Counted from the stretch's first letter, positions 33,344 to 42,066 are shown. The stretch: DNA of 64,000 nucleotides from Clostridium sp. 1001271st1 H5 (GCF_005845215.1 NZ_SPHO01000007.1:212440-276439); one strand, 5' to 3'. A program made the numbers and translations. The notes: generated from the sequence alone by a model not told the origin.

Positions 33344-35164
33344 ATGACTGACCAAACGACAAAGAAAAGAGAAAACAAGGTACTAAGGCGCAATGAGTAT
33401 TATGCAATTCAAGATGTGTTTGACGGCTTATATGCTAAAAGCAAAGAAGGTGCAATATTTAATGACCTAATGTCGCTGATTGTTAGTCCGCAGAATATCG
33501 CACTTGCATACAGACGGATTAAGCGTAACAAGGGAAGCCGAACACCTGGAACTAACATGGGTACAATCGAACAGATAGCGGAGCAAGGAAATGACGTATT
33601 AGTGGCGTATGTCCAACATAGATTGGCAAACTTCAAACCTCATCCAGTAAGGAGAGTCATGATTCCTAAAGACAATGGAAAGGAAAGACCATTAGGAATT
33701 CCAACCATTCAAGACCGCTTGATACAGCAATGTATTCTTCAAGTGATGGAGCCAATATGCGAAGCGAAGTTCCACAAGCATAGCTATGGATTCAGACCAA
33801 ACCGTAACACACACCATGCAATTAGCCGATTTCGATTTCTAGCTTTCACAGTAAAGCTGGAATATGTGGTGGATATCGATATCAAAGGGTTCTTTGATAA
33901 TGTAGACCATGCGAAGCTTTTGAAGCAGATATGGTCACTGGGTATTCATGATAAAAGGTTGATTTGTGTCATAAGCAAGCTTCTGAAAGCACCGATACAG
34001 GGGGAAGGGGTTCCTATAAAAGGAACACCGCAAGGTGGTATTTTATCACCGTTGCTTTCTAATGTCGTGCTAAATGAACTTGATTGGTGGATAAGTAATC
34101 AATGGGAAACATTCCAAACGAGATATCCATACAAATATAGTGGTGATAAATGTGAGGCACTTAGAAGAAATGCTAAACTAAAAGAAATGTACCTAGTGCG
34201 TTATGCAGATGATTTTAAAATCTTTTGTAGAAACAGGAAGGATGCAGAACGAGTAAGGCTTGCCGTTGAAATGTGGCTGAAGGAAAGGTTGCATCTCGAA
34301 ACAAGTCCAGAGAAAAGTAAGATAACAAATCTGTGTAGGCATTATTCAGAATTCTTAGGTTTTAAATTTAAGCTGGAAGAAAGACCGAAACAAAATGTTA
34401 TTGTTTCTCATATGTCGGACAAAGCAAAGAAAAAGGTTACAACTAAGCTTCGTAAAGCGATTTGGGAAGCACAAGGCAATGAGAATAAAGCGCGTAACTT
34501 GAATTCAACAATTCGTGGTATGCACAATTACTACTGTGTAGCCACAAGGGTAAGTAAAGATTTTTGGAAGATTTATTATCTTTTGTTACCAGCCTTAAAA
34601 CACATGACACGGTCAAATGGCAAAACAGGACCACCACTGTCAGAATTTCAGAAGATAAAATACGCTAATTATCACGGCAGACGTTATCTAGTAGGGGAAG
34701 TTGTTATTGACCCTATTTATGCGGTCACCTTTACGATTCCCTACGGATTCAAACAGAAAACCTGCAATTATACGGAAGAAGGAAGACAGTTAATTCACAA
34801 ACGGCTTACACACCTCGATGTTATCTTTAGATACTTAGCAGAACATCCGCTAAGGCATGAGTCAATCGAGCTGAATGACAATCGTATTTCACGAATGTCA
34901 GCGCAGAGAGGCAAGTGTTTAATAACAAAGAAACAGCTTACAGTATATGATATGCGAGTTCACAAAATATATCCTAATGGTGGAGATGGCTATAGAAACA
35001 TAGATATAGTTTCTACTGACGCCTATGAACTTATTCACACAAAGGAAACAGAACGAGCTAACGAGCTGATAGAAAAGCTTACTAGTGAAGGATTGTGGAA
35101 CGAAAATGCGCTTAAAAAGACCAATAATTATCGAATTCTAGTCGGTAATACCATAATTGAGTAA
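33344..35164 (+). CDS. ltrA: Group II intron reverse transcriptase/maturase (LtrA-like)
   Basis: A 606-residue intron-encoded protein. Reverse transcriptase blocks include 'FRPNRNTHHAISRF', 'DIDIKGFFDNVDH', 'GTPQGGILSPLLSN' and the active-site YADD at 287-290. A maturase (X/thumb) domain follows with 'SEFLGFKFKL' and 'IRGMHNYYC'. The C-terminus 'GKCLITKKQ ... VHKIYPNGGDGYRNIDIVS' aligns with the HNH endonuclease but keeps only some of its Cys/His ligands. The ATG follows AAGGAG directly, unusually tight. It mediates splicing and retrohoming of its own intron. Confidence 0.93.
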   Translation: MTDQTTKKRENKVLRRNEYYAIQDVFDGLYAKSKEGAIFNDLMSLIVSPQNIALAYRRIKRNKGSRTPGTNMGTIEQIAEQGNDVLVAYVQHRLANFKPHPVRRVMIPKDNGKERPLGIPTIQDRLIQQCILQVMEPICEAKFHKHSYGFRPNRNTHHAISRFRFLAFTVKLEYVVDIDIKGFFDNVDHAKLLKQIWSLGIHDKRLICVISKLLKAPIQGEGVPIKGTPQGGILSPLLSNVVLNELDWWISNQWETFQTRYPYKYSGDKCEALRRNAKLKEMYLVRYADDFKIFCRNRKDAERVRLAVEMWLKERLHLETSPEKSKITNLCRHYSEFLGFKFKLEERPKQNVIVSHMSDKAKKKVTTKLRKAIWEAQGNENKARNLNSTIRGMHNYYCVATRVSKDFWKIYYLLLPALKHMTRSNGKTGPPLSEFQKIKYANYHGRRYLVGEVVIDPIYAVTFTIPYGFKQKTCNYTEEGRQLIHKRLTHLDVIFRYLAEHPLRHESIELNDNRISRMSAQRGKCLITKKQLTVYDMRVHKIYPNGGDGYRNIDIVSTDAYELIHTKETERANELIEKLTSEGLWNENALKKTNNYRILVGNTIIE

Positions 35165-35181
35165 ATAGGTTTAATTTGATG

Positions 35182-35217
35182 GAGCGCCGTATGAGGTGAA
35201 AGTCTCACGTACGGTGC
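35182..35217 (+). ncRNA. Group II intron domain V
   Basis: The 36-nt hairpin GAGCGCCGTATGAGGTGAAA... closing with GTACGGTGC has the catalytic AGC triad, the GAAA tetraloop and the two-base bulge of domain V. Domain VI follows immediately up to 35272. Confidence 0.88.
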
Positions 35218-35272
35218 GGAGCGGGGGAAAAGGTGGAAAGCTGAGATTGCTCTCAGCTCAGACCTTACCTAT

Positions 35273-35454
35273 CGCTATTTCTGCTGCTGCCTGACGACGG
35301 CGATATTTCTTATGGGGAGATGAGCCGGCTGGTGACCCACATCAACCGGTCCGAGGTCCCCAGGGAAGACCGCCTGTCCAATCAGGTATATCTCTATTCA
35401 AGGGAAACCGGAGCCATTACCCTTGCATCCTCCGGCCCTGTTTCCATCTGCTGA
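35273..35454 (+). CDS. DUF5688-like protein, exon 2
   Basis: Last 60 codons of the interrupted gene, beginning with a split codon (G from exon 1 plus CG). It translates as LFLLLPDDGDISYGEM and onward to a TGA at 35454, continuing the 'IILPSSIHE' end of exon 1 as expected for the family C-terminus. It has no start of its own and depends on splicing. Confidence 0.75.
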
Positions 35455-35511
35455 GTTCCAATCCTGTCCCCTCCGCTACATCTGCCATTCTTCTGCATGT
35501 TCCAGTATTGA

Positions 35512-37611
35512 TTATCCGAATATCAGACTTCCCAACTGGAATACCAGCATAGCTCCCGCCCAGGCCACAGCCAGCTGGAACAGCACCATTCCTATGGTCC
35601 ATCTCCAGGAGCCGGTCTCACGCTTAATCGTTGCCACTGCCGCGATACAGGGTGAATACAGCAGGCAGAATATCATCAGGGCATAGGCGTTTACGCCGCC
35701 AAATCCGGCCATGGCCAGCTGAGTGGATAACTCTGTCATACCGGCAGCGGAGTTCACATTATTGATTCCGTAGAGGACACTGAAACTGGATACAACCACT
35801 TCCTTTGCCGAGAGGCCGGAAATAAGGGCCACAGCCACCTGCCACTGTCCCAGGCCCGCGGGTCTTAATACCGGTACCAGGACATGACCGATGATTGCGG
35901 CAAAGCTGTCGGACACCTCCGACACAAATCCGTCCGGTCCCAGGTTTAATACAAACCAGAGCACAATGGACGCAATGAAAATCGTGGTTCCCGCCTTGCT
36001 GAGATAGTCCTTTACTTTATCCCACACATAGATGGCTACCGTGCGGCCGTTGGGCGTCTTGTACTCAGGCAGTTCTATCAGCAGCGCGTTCTGGGAGCTG
36101 TCATTTTTTCCATGGATATGTACAATAAAGGCCACCAGGATTGCCATGCAAAGACCGATGATATAGAGGGAGTATGCCACAATCAGAGCCCTGTCCGGAA
36201 AAAACATCTCAGCGAAAAGCACATAAATCGGCAGCCTGGCGGAGCAGGACATAAATGGCGTGATTAAAATAGTCCTCCGCCTGTCCTTCACGCTTTCCAG
36301 GGCTCTGGTTGCCATAACCGCGGGTACCGTACAGCCAAAACCCAAAAGCATGGGCAGGAACGCCTTTCCTGACAAACCCACCATGCCCATGGTCTCATTC
36401 ATCACATAAGCCACCCTTGCCATGTATCCGCTGTCTTCCAGAAAAGCCAGGGCAAGGAACAGGATAAAAATGTTGGGCAGGAATGTAAGAATACCGCCCA
36501 CCCCCGCAATGATACCATCCACAATCAGCGAGGTGAGCCACTGGGCTGCGTGGACACTGGTGAGAAACGACAGGATGGCACCGGAAAACATATCCAGACC
36601 CATCTGGAAATACTCCTTTAAAAAATCACCCACTGTAAATGTAAGGAAAAACACCAAGGCCATAATGCCCAGGAACACGGGAATTCCCCACACCGGATGG
36701 GTCATGAGCCGGTCCACCTTGTCCGTGGTGGCGGCCTTCTCATCCTTATTAAACAGGCATTCCTTTATGACCTCTTCAATATAGTCATATTTCTCATTGA
36801 TGATTTGTTTTTCATAATTACGCGGAAGAATCTGCCCCGCATTATCCAGGGGATGGTCATCAATCACCACCTGGTCAAACTCCAGGAACTTAATGGCATG
36901 CCAGCGCATGTTGTCCATCTCGCCGTATTTTTTATACAGTGCCTCCTCAATCAGCCGGATTTTCTCCTCCACCTCCTGGCTGTAGCGGATAACCACGCCC
37001 TGGGGGCCCTCCTCATAATGGTGGACCACTGCATGCATCAGCACATCCAGCCCGGTCCGTTTTCTGGCCGATACCGGGACAACGGGAATCTCCCCCAGCA
37101 TCTCCGGAAGGCGGTGCATATCGATTTCCATGCCACGTTCTTCCACAATATCCATCATATTCAGGGCCAGGATAACCGGTTTTTTCAGCTCAATGAGCTG
37201 CATGGTCAGGTACAGGTTCCTTTCCAGGGAAGAAGCGTCCACCACATTGATGATGACATCCACGCCGCCGTCCTCAATGCATTTACGGGTGACCTTTTCC
37301 TCTATGGTATAGGAAGTAAGGCTGTAGATGCCCGGAAGGTCTATAACCTTGATAGGGCGCCCTTTATAGCTGGTCTCTCCCTCCACGCGCTCCACCGTAA
37401 CTCCGGGCCAGTTGGCAACCTTAAGTTTAGCACCGGTGAAGGCGTTGAATAATGTGGTCTTGCCGCAGTTGGGATTGCCCACAAATCCGACTGTGATGGG
37501 CGCCGTATCATCCCCATGCTGTTTTGGAGAATCCATCTTCTTTTCCCTGCTGTCTCCCAGTATCACACTGCCGTACGTATCTGTCCCATTTGCCCTTGCA
37601 TGTCCGCTCAT
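35512..37611 (-). CDS. feoB: Ferrous iron transport protein B
   Basis: A 699-residue Fe2+ importer. The N-terminal G-protein domain has G1 GNPNCGKT at 45-52, G3 'DLPGIYSL' and G4 'NMMD'. The helical spacer and the C-terminal permease follow with Gate motifs 'LPMLLGFGCTVPAVMATRAL' and 'SGLSAKEVVVSSFSVLYG'. About 30 residues precede the GTPase core, so an internal ATG could also be used. It overlaps feoA by 4 bases. Confidence 0.95.
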   Translation of the reverse strand: MSGHARANGTDTYGSVILGDSREKKMDSPKQHGDDTAPITVGFVGNPNCGKTTLFNAFTGAKLKVANWPGVTVERVEGETSYKGRPIKVIDLPGIYSLTSYTIEEKVTRKCIEDGGVDVIINVVDASSLERNLYLTMQLIELKKPVILALNMMDIVEERGMEIDMHRLPEMLGEIPVVPVSARKRTGLDVLMHAVVHHYEEGPQGVVIRYSQEVEEKIRLIEEALYKKYGEMDNMRWHAIKFLEFDQVVIDDHPLDNAGQILPRNYEKQIINEKYDYIEEVIKECLFNKDEKAATTDKVDRLMTHPVWGIPVFLGIMALVFFLTFTVGDFLKEYFQMGLDMFSGAILSFLTSVHAAQWLTSLIVDGIIAGVGGILTFLPNIFILFLALAFLEDSGYMARVAYVMNETMGMVGLSGKAFLPMLLGFGCTVPAVMATRALESVKDRRRTILITPFMSCSARLPIYVLFAEMFFPDRALIVAYSLYIIGLCMAILVAFIVHIHGKNDSSQNALLIELPEYKTPNGRTVAIYVWDKVKDYLSKAGTTIFIASIVLWFVLNLGPDGFVSEVSDSFAAIIGHVLVPVLRPAGLGQWQVAVALISGLSAKEVVVSSFSVLYGINNVNSAAGMTELSTQLAMAGFGGVNAYALMIFCLLYSPCIAAVATIKRETGSWRWTIGMVLFQLAVAWAGAMLVFQLGSLIFG

Positions 37612-37844
37612 GATGCATGTTCCTCCCTGACCGTGATACCTTCGGACAGACGCTTTCCCAGCGCCAGACGCGTACCGCGCACTTTGATGATAACGCTGCC
37701 GCTGCCCTTCTTATTTAGTATATTCACAGGCGTCCCCTCGTTGACCCCCAGGGCCTCCAGACGTCTGGTAATGCTCTCATCCACCTGCACGCCCGATACA
37801 ACGTATTGGCCGCCGATTTCACACTCATTCAGCTTTTTCTGCAT
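37608..37844 (-). CDS. feoA: Ferrous iron transport protein A
   Basis: A 78-residue SH3-like FeoA domain ('YVVSGVQVDESITRRLEALGVNEGTPVNILNKKGSGSVIIK'), the cytoplasmic partner of FeoB. It is first in the feoAB operon, about 40 bp after a near-consensus promoter. Confidence 0.93.
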   Translation of the reverse strand: MQKKLNECEIGGQYVVSGVQVDESITRRLEALGVNEGTPVNILNKKGSGSVIIKVRGTRLALGKRLSEGITVREEHAS

Positions 37845-37885
37845 TGCTGCCTGTCTCCTTTTGTAGTTGCATTTAAATCATATTC

Positions 37886-37914
37886 ATTGTATGCTTATTG
37901 CGAAAAAATGTCAA
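37886..37914 (-). promoter_or_regulatory. feoAB promoter
   Basis: TTGACA (37909-37914), a 17-base spacer and TACAAT (37886-37891) on the minus strand. The -35 box abuts the U-tract of the preceding terminator. No clear Fur or DtxR-type palindrome was recognised. Confidence 0.8.
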
Positions 37915-37915
37915 C

Positions 37916-37940
37916 AAAAAGAGTTTGTTATGACAAACTC
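37916..37940 (-). terminator. Second terminator before feoAB
   Basis: Arms GAGTTTGT / ACAAACTC with a 4-base loop are followed on the minus strand by TTTTTG. It stands directly behind the first terminator as a tandem pair. Confidence 0.7.
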
Positions 37941-37946
37941 AGATTC

Positions 37947-37978
37947 AAAAAAGATGCAGCGAATCTCTCCGCTGCATC
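37947..37978 (-). terminator. Terminator of the cell-wall-binding protein gene
   Basis: Arms GATGCAGCG / CGCTGCATC with an 8-base loop are followed on the minus strand by TTTTTTG, 24 bp after the stop codon. Confidence 0.85.
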
Positions 37979-38002
37979 TCTCCTGCATATTTAACTTATA
38001 TT

Positions 38003-39187
38003 TTACTGCACCCAGGCTCCGGAACCATCCACATATTTTCCATCCGGTGTCCACGTATTGTAATACATGGCGCCGTTGGTACCCAGATAATAGTACTTGC
38101 CGTTGATGGCCTGCCAGCCGGTAAGCATGGCGCCGCTTGCATCTAAGTAATACCACTGGCCTCCCAGCCTCTGCCAGCCAATCTGCATGGCGCCGCTGCT
38201 GTCCAGATAATACCACCTGCCGTTAATGGCCTGCCAGCCGGTCTGCATCTCACCGCTGCCGTTCATGTAATACCACTTGCCGTTAATGGCCTGCCAGCCG
38301 GTCATCATGGTGCCGTTCGACGGATTCAGGTAATACCAGGTTCCGTCCAGCTTCTGCCATCCTGTGACAATATAGCCCTTGTTGTTGAAATAGTACCATG
38401 CCCCGTTAATCTGCTTCCAGCAGGATGCCGGATAACCGCCGGTATCATAGGCATACCACACGCCTGTGCCGTCCTGTTCCCAGTGCCCGCTGCCGCCATA
38501 GCGGCCAATCTCATCCTCGTCAATAGACAGGGAACCGGAATCCTCGGACCATTCGCCAGTCTTATTATTGTAGCGGGAAATTGCCCTTACACGGAAGGTA
38601 TAGTCTCCTTCCCGGTTAAAATAGCCTGCAAAGTTATAGGAGGTTCCTGTGGTGCTCACTGTGGTGACTGTCTTGTCGTCGCGGAGCAGTTTTACATCGT
38701 AGCTCTTGGCGCCCTCAATCTCCTCCCATTCAGCCGTGGTATCGTTCCACTCCAGGTCCGAAGCGCCCTGAAGCTTACCGCCGATGCGTTTCAGCTCAGC
38801 GTACACCTCAATGTACTGGCCGTCATCGTAAATCTTTGCCTTCTTAAAATCCGCATTACATCCGGAAAGAGAGAAATGGCTCTTGGATGTGTAAGAGAAC
38901 TTGTATCCGTCCTTGGCAGACAGCTCCACCTTTACCTCAGGTATGTCGCCTACGGTCCAGGTATCCTGGTCCTCAATATTGGTATACTCGGCAGAATCCA
39001 CTTCAAATCCGCTGCTGCCCGCCTTAACTGTAATGTCTCCTATCTCATCTCCGCTCTCAGGCGCCTTTGAATAGGAAAAACTCAGCTTGACCGTGTCAAT
39101 TTTCTTATCTGCCGCCAATGCCGGGAAACTGCCGCCCAATGCCATGGATGCTGCAAGCAGCAGACAGAGATAACTTTTTCTCCTCAT
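38003..39187 (-). CDS. Secreted cell-wall-binding repeat protein
   Basis: A protein of about 394 residues. The start at 39187 is chosen because AGGAGG lies nine bases upstream. A signal peptide (LCLLLAASMALGGSFPALA, cleavage near residue 26) is followed by a beta-rich domain of about 100 residues and a fibronectin-III-like segment (about 145-220). The C-terminus has seven or eight choline/glucan-binding-type repeats (GWQ.ING.WYYL...G.M.T). It should sit on the cell surface, bound non-covalently to wall polymers. No enzymatic domain is seen. It has its own promoter. Confidence 0.88.
   Translation of the reverse strand: MRRKSYLCLLLAASMALGGSFPALAADKKIDTVKLSFSYSKAPESGDEIGDITVKAGSSGFEVDSAEYTNIEDQDTWTVGDIPEVKVELSAKDGYKFSYTSKSHFSLSGCNADFKKAKIYDDGQYIEVYAELKRIGGKLQGASDLEWNDTTAEWEEIEGAKSYDVKLLRDDKTVTTVSTTGTSYNFAGYFNREGDYTFRVRAISRYNNKTGEWSEDSGSLSIDEDEIGRYGGSGHWEQDGTGVWYAYDTGGYPASCWKQINGAWYYFNNKGYIVTGWQKLDGTWYYLNPSNGTMMTGWQAINGKWYYMNGSGEMQTGWQAINGRWYYLDSSGAMQIGWQRLGGQWYYLDASGAMLTGWQAINGKYYYLGTNGAMYYNTWTPDGKYVDGSGAWVQ
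38090..38310 (-). repeat. Tandem DNA repeats encoding wall-binding modules
   Basis: Units of about 60-63 bp recur with the shared core GCCGTTGATGGCCTGCCAGC (or TTAATGGCC variant). Each encodes one 20-21-residue GWQ...WYY module. Sequence near-identity suggests recent duplication or recombination, so module number may vary between strains. Confidence 0.75.
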
Positions 39188-39242
39188 AAAACATAACCTC
39201 CTCATCTATATTCGCAATCATTTGCTATTATTGCCTATCTTT

Positions 39243-39271
39243 ATTATAAAGTAGAGGTTTCTTTTGTACAA
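39243..39271 (-). promoter_or_regulatory. Promoter of the cell-wall-binding protein gene
   Basis: TTGTAC (39266-39271), a 17-base spacer and TATAAT (39243-39248) on the minus strand, 56 bp before the start codon. Confidence 0.7.
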
Positions 39272-39332
39272 TTTAATAATCCTTAAAAGAATATTACATT
39301 TTTAGGTATATTGTTCCATGAGTTACAGAAAA

Positions 39333-41312
39333 TTACAAGTCCTGCAGCATTTTCTTGATTTCTATCATTCTGTCACGCAGCCTTGCCGCTTCCTCGAAAT
39401 TCAGTTCTGCTGCAGCCTGATGCATTTTCTTCTCCAGCTCCTTTGACAGCTTCTTTAACTCCTTCTCGTCCATGGACTCCGGGTCCTTCTTAAAGTGCTT
39501 ATCATCTGCATCCACTGCCTTGGATATAGCGATTAAATCCCTGACAGCCTTCTTTATGGTGGTAGGAGTGATTCCGTGTTCCTCGTTGTATTTCTGCTGT
39601 ATCTGGCGCCTTCGGTTCGTTTCCTCGATTGCCACGCGCATGGAGTCCGTCACCTTGTCCGCATACATGATTACGTGGCCTTCGCTGTTGCGCGCCGCGC
39701 GGCCAACGGTCTGAATCAGTGATGTCTCCGAACGCAGGAATCCCTCCTTATCAGCATCCAGAATAGCCACCAGGGTTATTTCCGGTATATCCAGTCCTTC
39801 CCGCAGCAGGTTGATTCCCACCAGGACATCGAACACATCCATTCGCATGTCCCGGATAATTTCAGCCCGCTCCAGGGTATCAATATCCGAGTGGAGATAT
39901 TTCACCCGGATGCCCACCTCCCTCATATAATCGGTCAGGTCCTCTGCCATCCGCTTGGTCAGAGTGGTGATAAGCACCTTGTGGCGTGCTTCCACTTCCC
40001 TGTTTACCTCAGAAACCAGGTCATCAATCTGGCCCTCCACAGGCCGCACCGAAATTTCCGGGTCTAAAAGCCCTGTGGGACGTATGATTTGTTCCACCCT
40101 CATTAACTCATGCTCCGCCTCATAGACAGACGGCGTGGCGGAAACAAACATCATCTGGTTAATTTTAGACTCAAACTCAGAAAACGCCAACGGTCTGTTA
40201 TCCAGAGCCGACGGTAGCCGGAAGCCGTAATCCACCAGCGTGGTTTTCCTGGACCGGTCCCCTGCATACATTCCCCGTACCTGGGGCAGTGTTATATGTG
40301 ACTCGTCCACAATAATCAGGAAATCTTCCGGGAAATAATCTATCAGAGTACAGGGCGGTTCCCCTGGCAGGCCGCCGGTCAGATGTCTGGAATAATTCTC
40401 AATGCCTGAGCAGAATCCTGTCTCCCGCATCATCTCCACATCAAAGTTGGTCCGTTCCGATATACGCTGGGCCTCCAAAAGCTTATCCTCGCTCTTAAAG
40501 AATGCGACCCGTTCCTCCAGCTCCGCCAGAATGTTCTCTGTGGCTTCCATCATCTTCTCCTTTGGCACCACATAATGGGATGCCGGAAAAATAGCCACAT
40601 GGCCCAGCTGCGCCCTAGTCTCATCGGTCAGCGTATCAATCTCCGATATACGGTCCACCTCGTCCCCAAAGAATTCCACCCGGTAGGCCACACCATCTGA
40701 GTACGCAGGATAAATGTCCAGCACATCGCCCCTTACCCGGAACGTTCCCCGCTTAAAGTCCATGTCATTGCGGTCATACTGGATGTCAATGAGCTTGTGG
40801 ATGACCTCGTCCCTGTCCTTAATCATGCCTGGCCTCAGGGAAATAACCATCTCCTTGTAATCAATGGGGCTGCCCAGACCGTAGATACAGGATACGGAAG
40901 CCACGATAATCACATCCTCCCGCTCGGACAGGGCAGCGGTGGCGGAATGGCGCAGCTTGTCTATCTCATCATTAATAGAAGAATCCTTTTCAATGTAGGT
41001 GTCCGAGGATGGGACGTAGGCTTCGGGTTGGTAGTAGTCGTAGTAGGAAACGAAGTACTCCACCGCGTTCTCCGGGAAGAACTCCTTAAACTCACTGTAG
41101 AGCTGTCCTGCCAGCGTCTTATTGTGGGCAATAATGAGGGTCGGTTTCTGTAATTGCTGGATGACATTGGCCATGGTGAAAGTCTTGCCAGAGCCCGTAA
41201 CCCCTAGTAAAGTCTGGAATTGGTTGCCTTCTTTGAAGCCTTTTACAAGGGCTTCAATCGCCTGCGGCTGGTCGCCGGTGGGCTGGTATTCACTGTGTAA
41301 TTTGAACTCCAT
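39333..41312 (-). CDS. uvrB: UvrABC system protein B
   Basis: A 659-residue damage-verification helicase of nucleotide excision repair. Walker A GVTGSGKT is at 38-45, the beta-hairpin '[23 protein letters not shown]' follows, then '[13 protein letters not shown]', helicase motif VI 'QTVGRAARN' and a C-terminal UVR domain that binds UvrC. The gene is complete. The first ~90 codons exist a second time, diverged, at 46513-46785, on the far side of an AT-rich island. The 5' end here differs from the fragment (for example AGQLYSEF versus AAQLYSEF), suggesting that one copy was imported. Its leader contains a terminator. Confidence 0.95.
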   Translation of the reverse strand: MEFKLHSEYQPTGDQPQAIEALVKGFKEGNQFQTLLGVTGSGKTFTMANVIQQLQKPTLIIAHNKTLAGQLYSEFKEFFPENAVEYFVSYYDYYQPEAYVPSSDTYIEKDSSINDEIDKLRHSATAALSEREDVIIVASVSCIYGLGSPIDYKEMVISLRPGMIKDRDEVIHKLIDIQYDRNDMDFKRGTFRVRGDVLDIYPAYSDGVAYRVEFFGDEVDRISEIDTLTDETRAQLGHVAIFPASHYVVPKEKMMEATENILAELEERVAFFKSEDKLLEAQRISERTNFDVEMMRETGFCSGIENYSRHLTGGLPGEPPCTLIDYFPEDFLIIVDESHITLPQVRGMYAGDRSRKTTLVDYGFRLPSALDNRPLAFSEFESKINQMMFVSATPSVYEAEHELMRVEQIIRPTGLLDPEISVRPVEGQIDDLVSEVNREVEARHKVLITTLTKRMAEDLTDYMREVGIRVKYLHSDIDTLERAEIIRDMRMDVFDVLVGINLLREGLDIPEITLVAILDADKEGFLRSETSLIQTVGRAARNSEGHVIMYADKVTDSMRVAIEETNRRRQIQQKYNEEHGITPTTIKKAVRDLIAISKAVDADDKHFKKDPESMDEKELKKLSKELEKKMHQAAAELNFEEAARLRDRMIEIKKMLQDL

Positions 41313-41341
41313 ATTGTGTTTTTACCTCCTTGGTGACCCTG

Positions 41342-41405
41342 AAAAAAGTACGTCTATTAGGCAGAAATTCGTAATCCGAACCATTTTCGCCCTGCCTAAT
41401 AGACG
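41342..41405 (-). terminator. Intrinsic terminator in the uvrB leader
   Basis: Perfect 14-base arms (41351-41364 and 41392-41405, CGTCTATTAGGCAG / CTGCCTAATAGACG) are followed on the minus strand by TACTTTTTTC. It ends just before the uvrB ribosome site (AAGGAGG), so transcripts from upstream must pass it. Confidence 0.75.
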
Positions 41406-41417
41406 AACTTTTGCTAT

Positions 41418-41435
41418 TTTACGAATGAAAGTCAC
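41418..41435. repeat. Direct repeat, left copy (candidate attachment site)
   Basis: TTTACGAATGAAAGTCAC. It matches 17 of 18 bases with the copy at 46379-46396 in the same orientation, bracketing the recombinase remnant, the small ORF and the methyltransferase/ATPase genes. A related GGTCACTAAA recurs at 41498-41508. Confidence 0.5.
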
Positions 41436-41564
41436 TAAAACCTGTTTTTTGAAACGCCGCAACACTATATAAAACCTAGTGGAATTAGTATTTCTAAAGG
41501 TCACTAAACGATACAAAGACTGCTTCGCAGTCCTTGCATCACTCGGAACATGCTGTTCCTCGTT

Positions 41565-41624
41565 GACTTGTCAGGTGAAAGCAAATGCTCCCTGCGGTCG
41601 CGCTTGCTTTCCTGCTGACAAGTC
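41565..41624. other. Long interrupted hairpin in the island
   Basis: Outer arms GACTTGTCAG / CTGACAAGTC (10 bases) and inner arms GAAAGCAA / TTGCTTTC enclose a GC-rich loop. It lies immediately downstream of the SOS-type promoter, in the uvrB leader. Its function is unknown; a recombination-site or leader-RNA role is possible. Confidence 0.5.
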
Positions 41625-41626
41625 AA

Positions 41627-41679
41627 ATTATAACATGGACAGTTCAAAAAGTATAGCCACAAGACGGAACATTCGTTCT
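41627..41679 (-). promoter_or_regulatory. Putative SOS-type promoter with LexA-like box upstream of intact uvrB
   Basis: The minus strand carries GAAC-GAAT-GTTC (41667-41678), a perfect core for the Gram-positive LexA box. Next come a weak -35 TATACT (41650-41655), a 17-base spacer and TATAAT (41627-41632). The order and spacing mirror the promoter region before the displaced uvrB fragment. The box also falls in the loop of a terminator-like hairpin, so function is not certain. Confidence 0.45.
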
Positions 41680-41695
41680 TTTTCTTGTGGCTATA
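41652..41695. terminator. Bidirectional-looking terminator after recombinase remnant
   Basis: Perfect 13-base arms (TATAGCCACAAGA / TCTTGTGGCTATA). U-tracts follow on both strands (ATTTTT on plus, CTTTTTG on minus). Confidence 0.65.
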
Positions 41696-41716
41696 TTTTT
41701 CCATTTTCTATTCACT

Positions 41717-42066
41717 TTATATAAGGTAATCTTCCGCCGAAATCATCACATCAATGTTTTCAGTGGCAAGTTCAATCTCCTCATCTGGATCTGGTAAAAC
41801 CTCATCTATAAACGGCTGGAGTTCATCTACACAATCAGCAATGATACCCCGGTTATCCCCATATACATCCATCGTTATCAACTCTTTAGCATGCCCATCA
41901 GTTTCGATACCGTCTTGGGATTAAAGTCATTCTTCAGTAGTATGGTACAAAACGTGCTTCGCAAATCATACCAACGAATATCTGGAAGATGATTCTCCTG
42001 CAAAAGCTGTTTGTAATACTTCCAATGAAAATCTTTACTCCGGGGTTTTCCATAATTGGAACAATG
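41717..42066 (-). pseudogene. Tyrosine recombinase (integrase) C-terminal remnant, frameshifted
   Basis: The minus strand encodes SNYGKPRSKDFHWKYYKQLL, then 'IRWYDLRSTFCTILLKNDFNPKTVSKLMG', and after a one-base loss 'HAKELITMDVYGDN', ending at 41717. The Arg of YDLR, the His of GHAKE and the catalytic Tyr of DVYGD mark it as the catalytic end of a phage-type integrase. The N-terminal and core-binding regions are missing, so it is inactive. It is probably the former mobility gene of the island. Confidence 0.8.

Larger units (their letters stand above)
32637..35272 (+). mobile_element. Group II intron with maturase, sense orientation
   Basis: A 2,636-bp intron. The 5' end reads GTGCGAC, the usual bacterial group II start. 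The 3' end is placed after ...CCTTACCTAT (ending in AT, the required AY), because this boundary joins the two host reading frames exactly. The ribozyme domains I-III fill 32637-33343 (no other gene is seen there). The maturase lies in domain IV and a canonical domain V follows. Because the intron is on the host gene's coding strand, splicing can restore the mRNA. Confidence 0.88.

Noticed and set aside
38090..38310. Regularly spaced repeats as a CRISPR array
   Set aside because: The repeats are in frame and encode wall-binding modules; the spacers are not unique and no cas genes are present. No CRISPR array was seen anywhere in the window.
41546..41558. Palindrome GAACATGCTGTTC as a LexA box
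   Set aside because: The half-sites are separated by five bases rather than four, unlike the box at 41667-41678.
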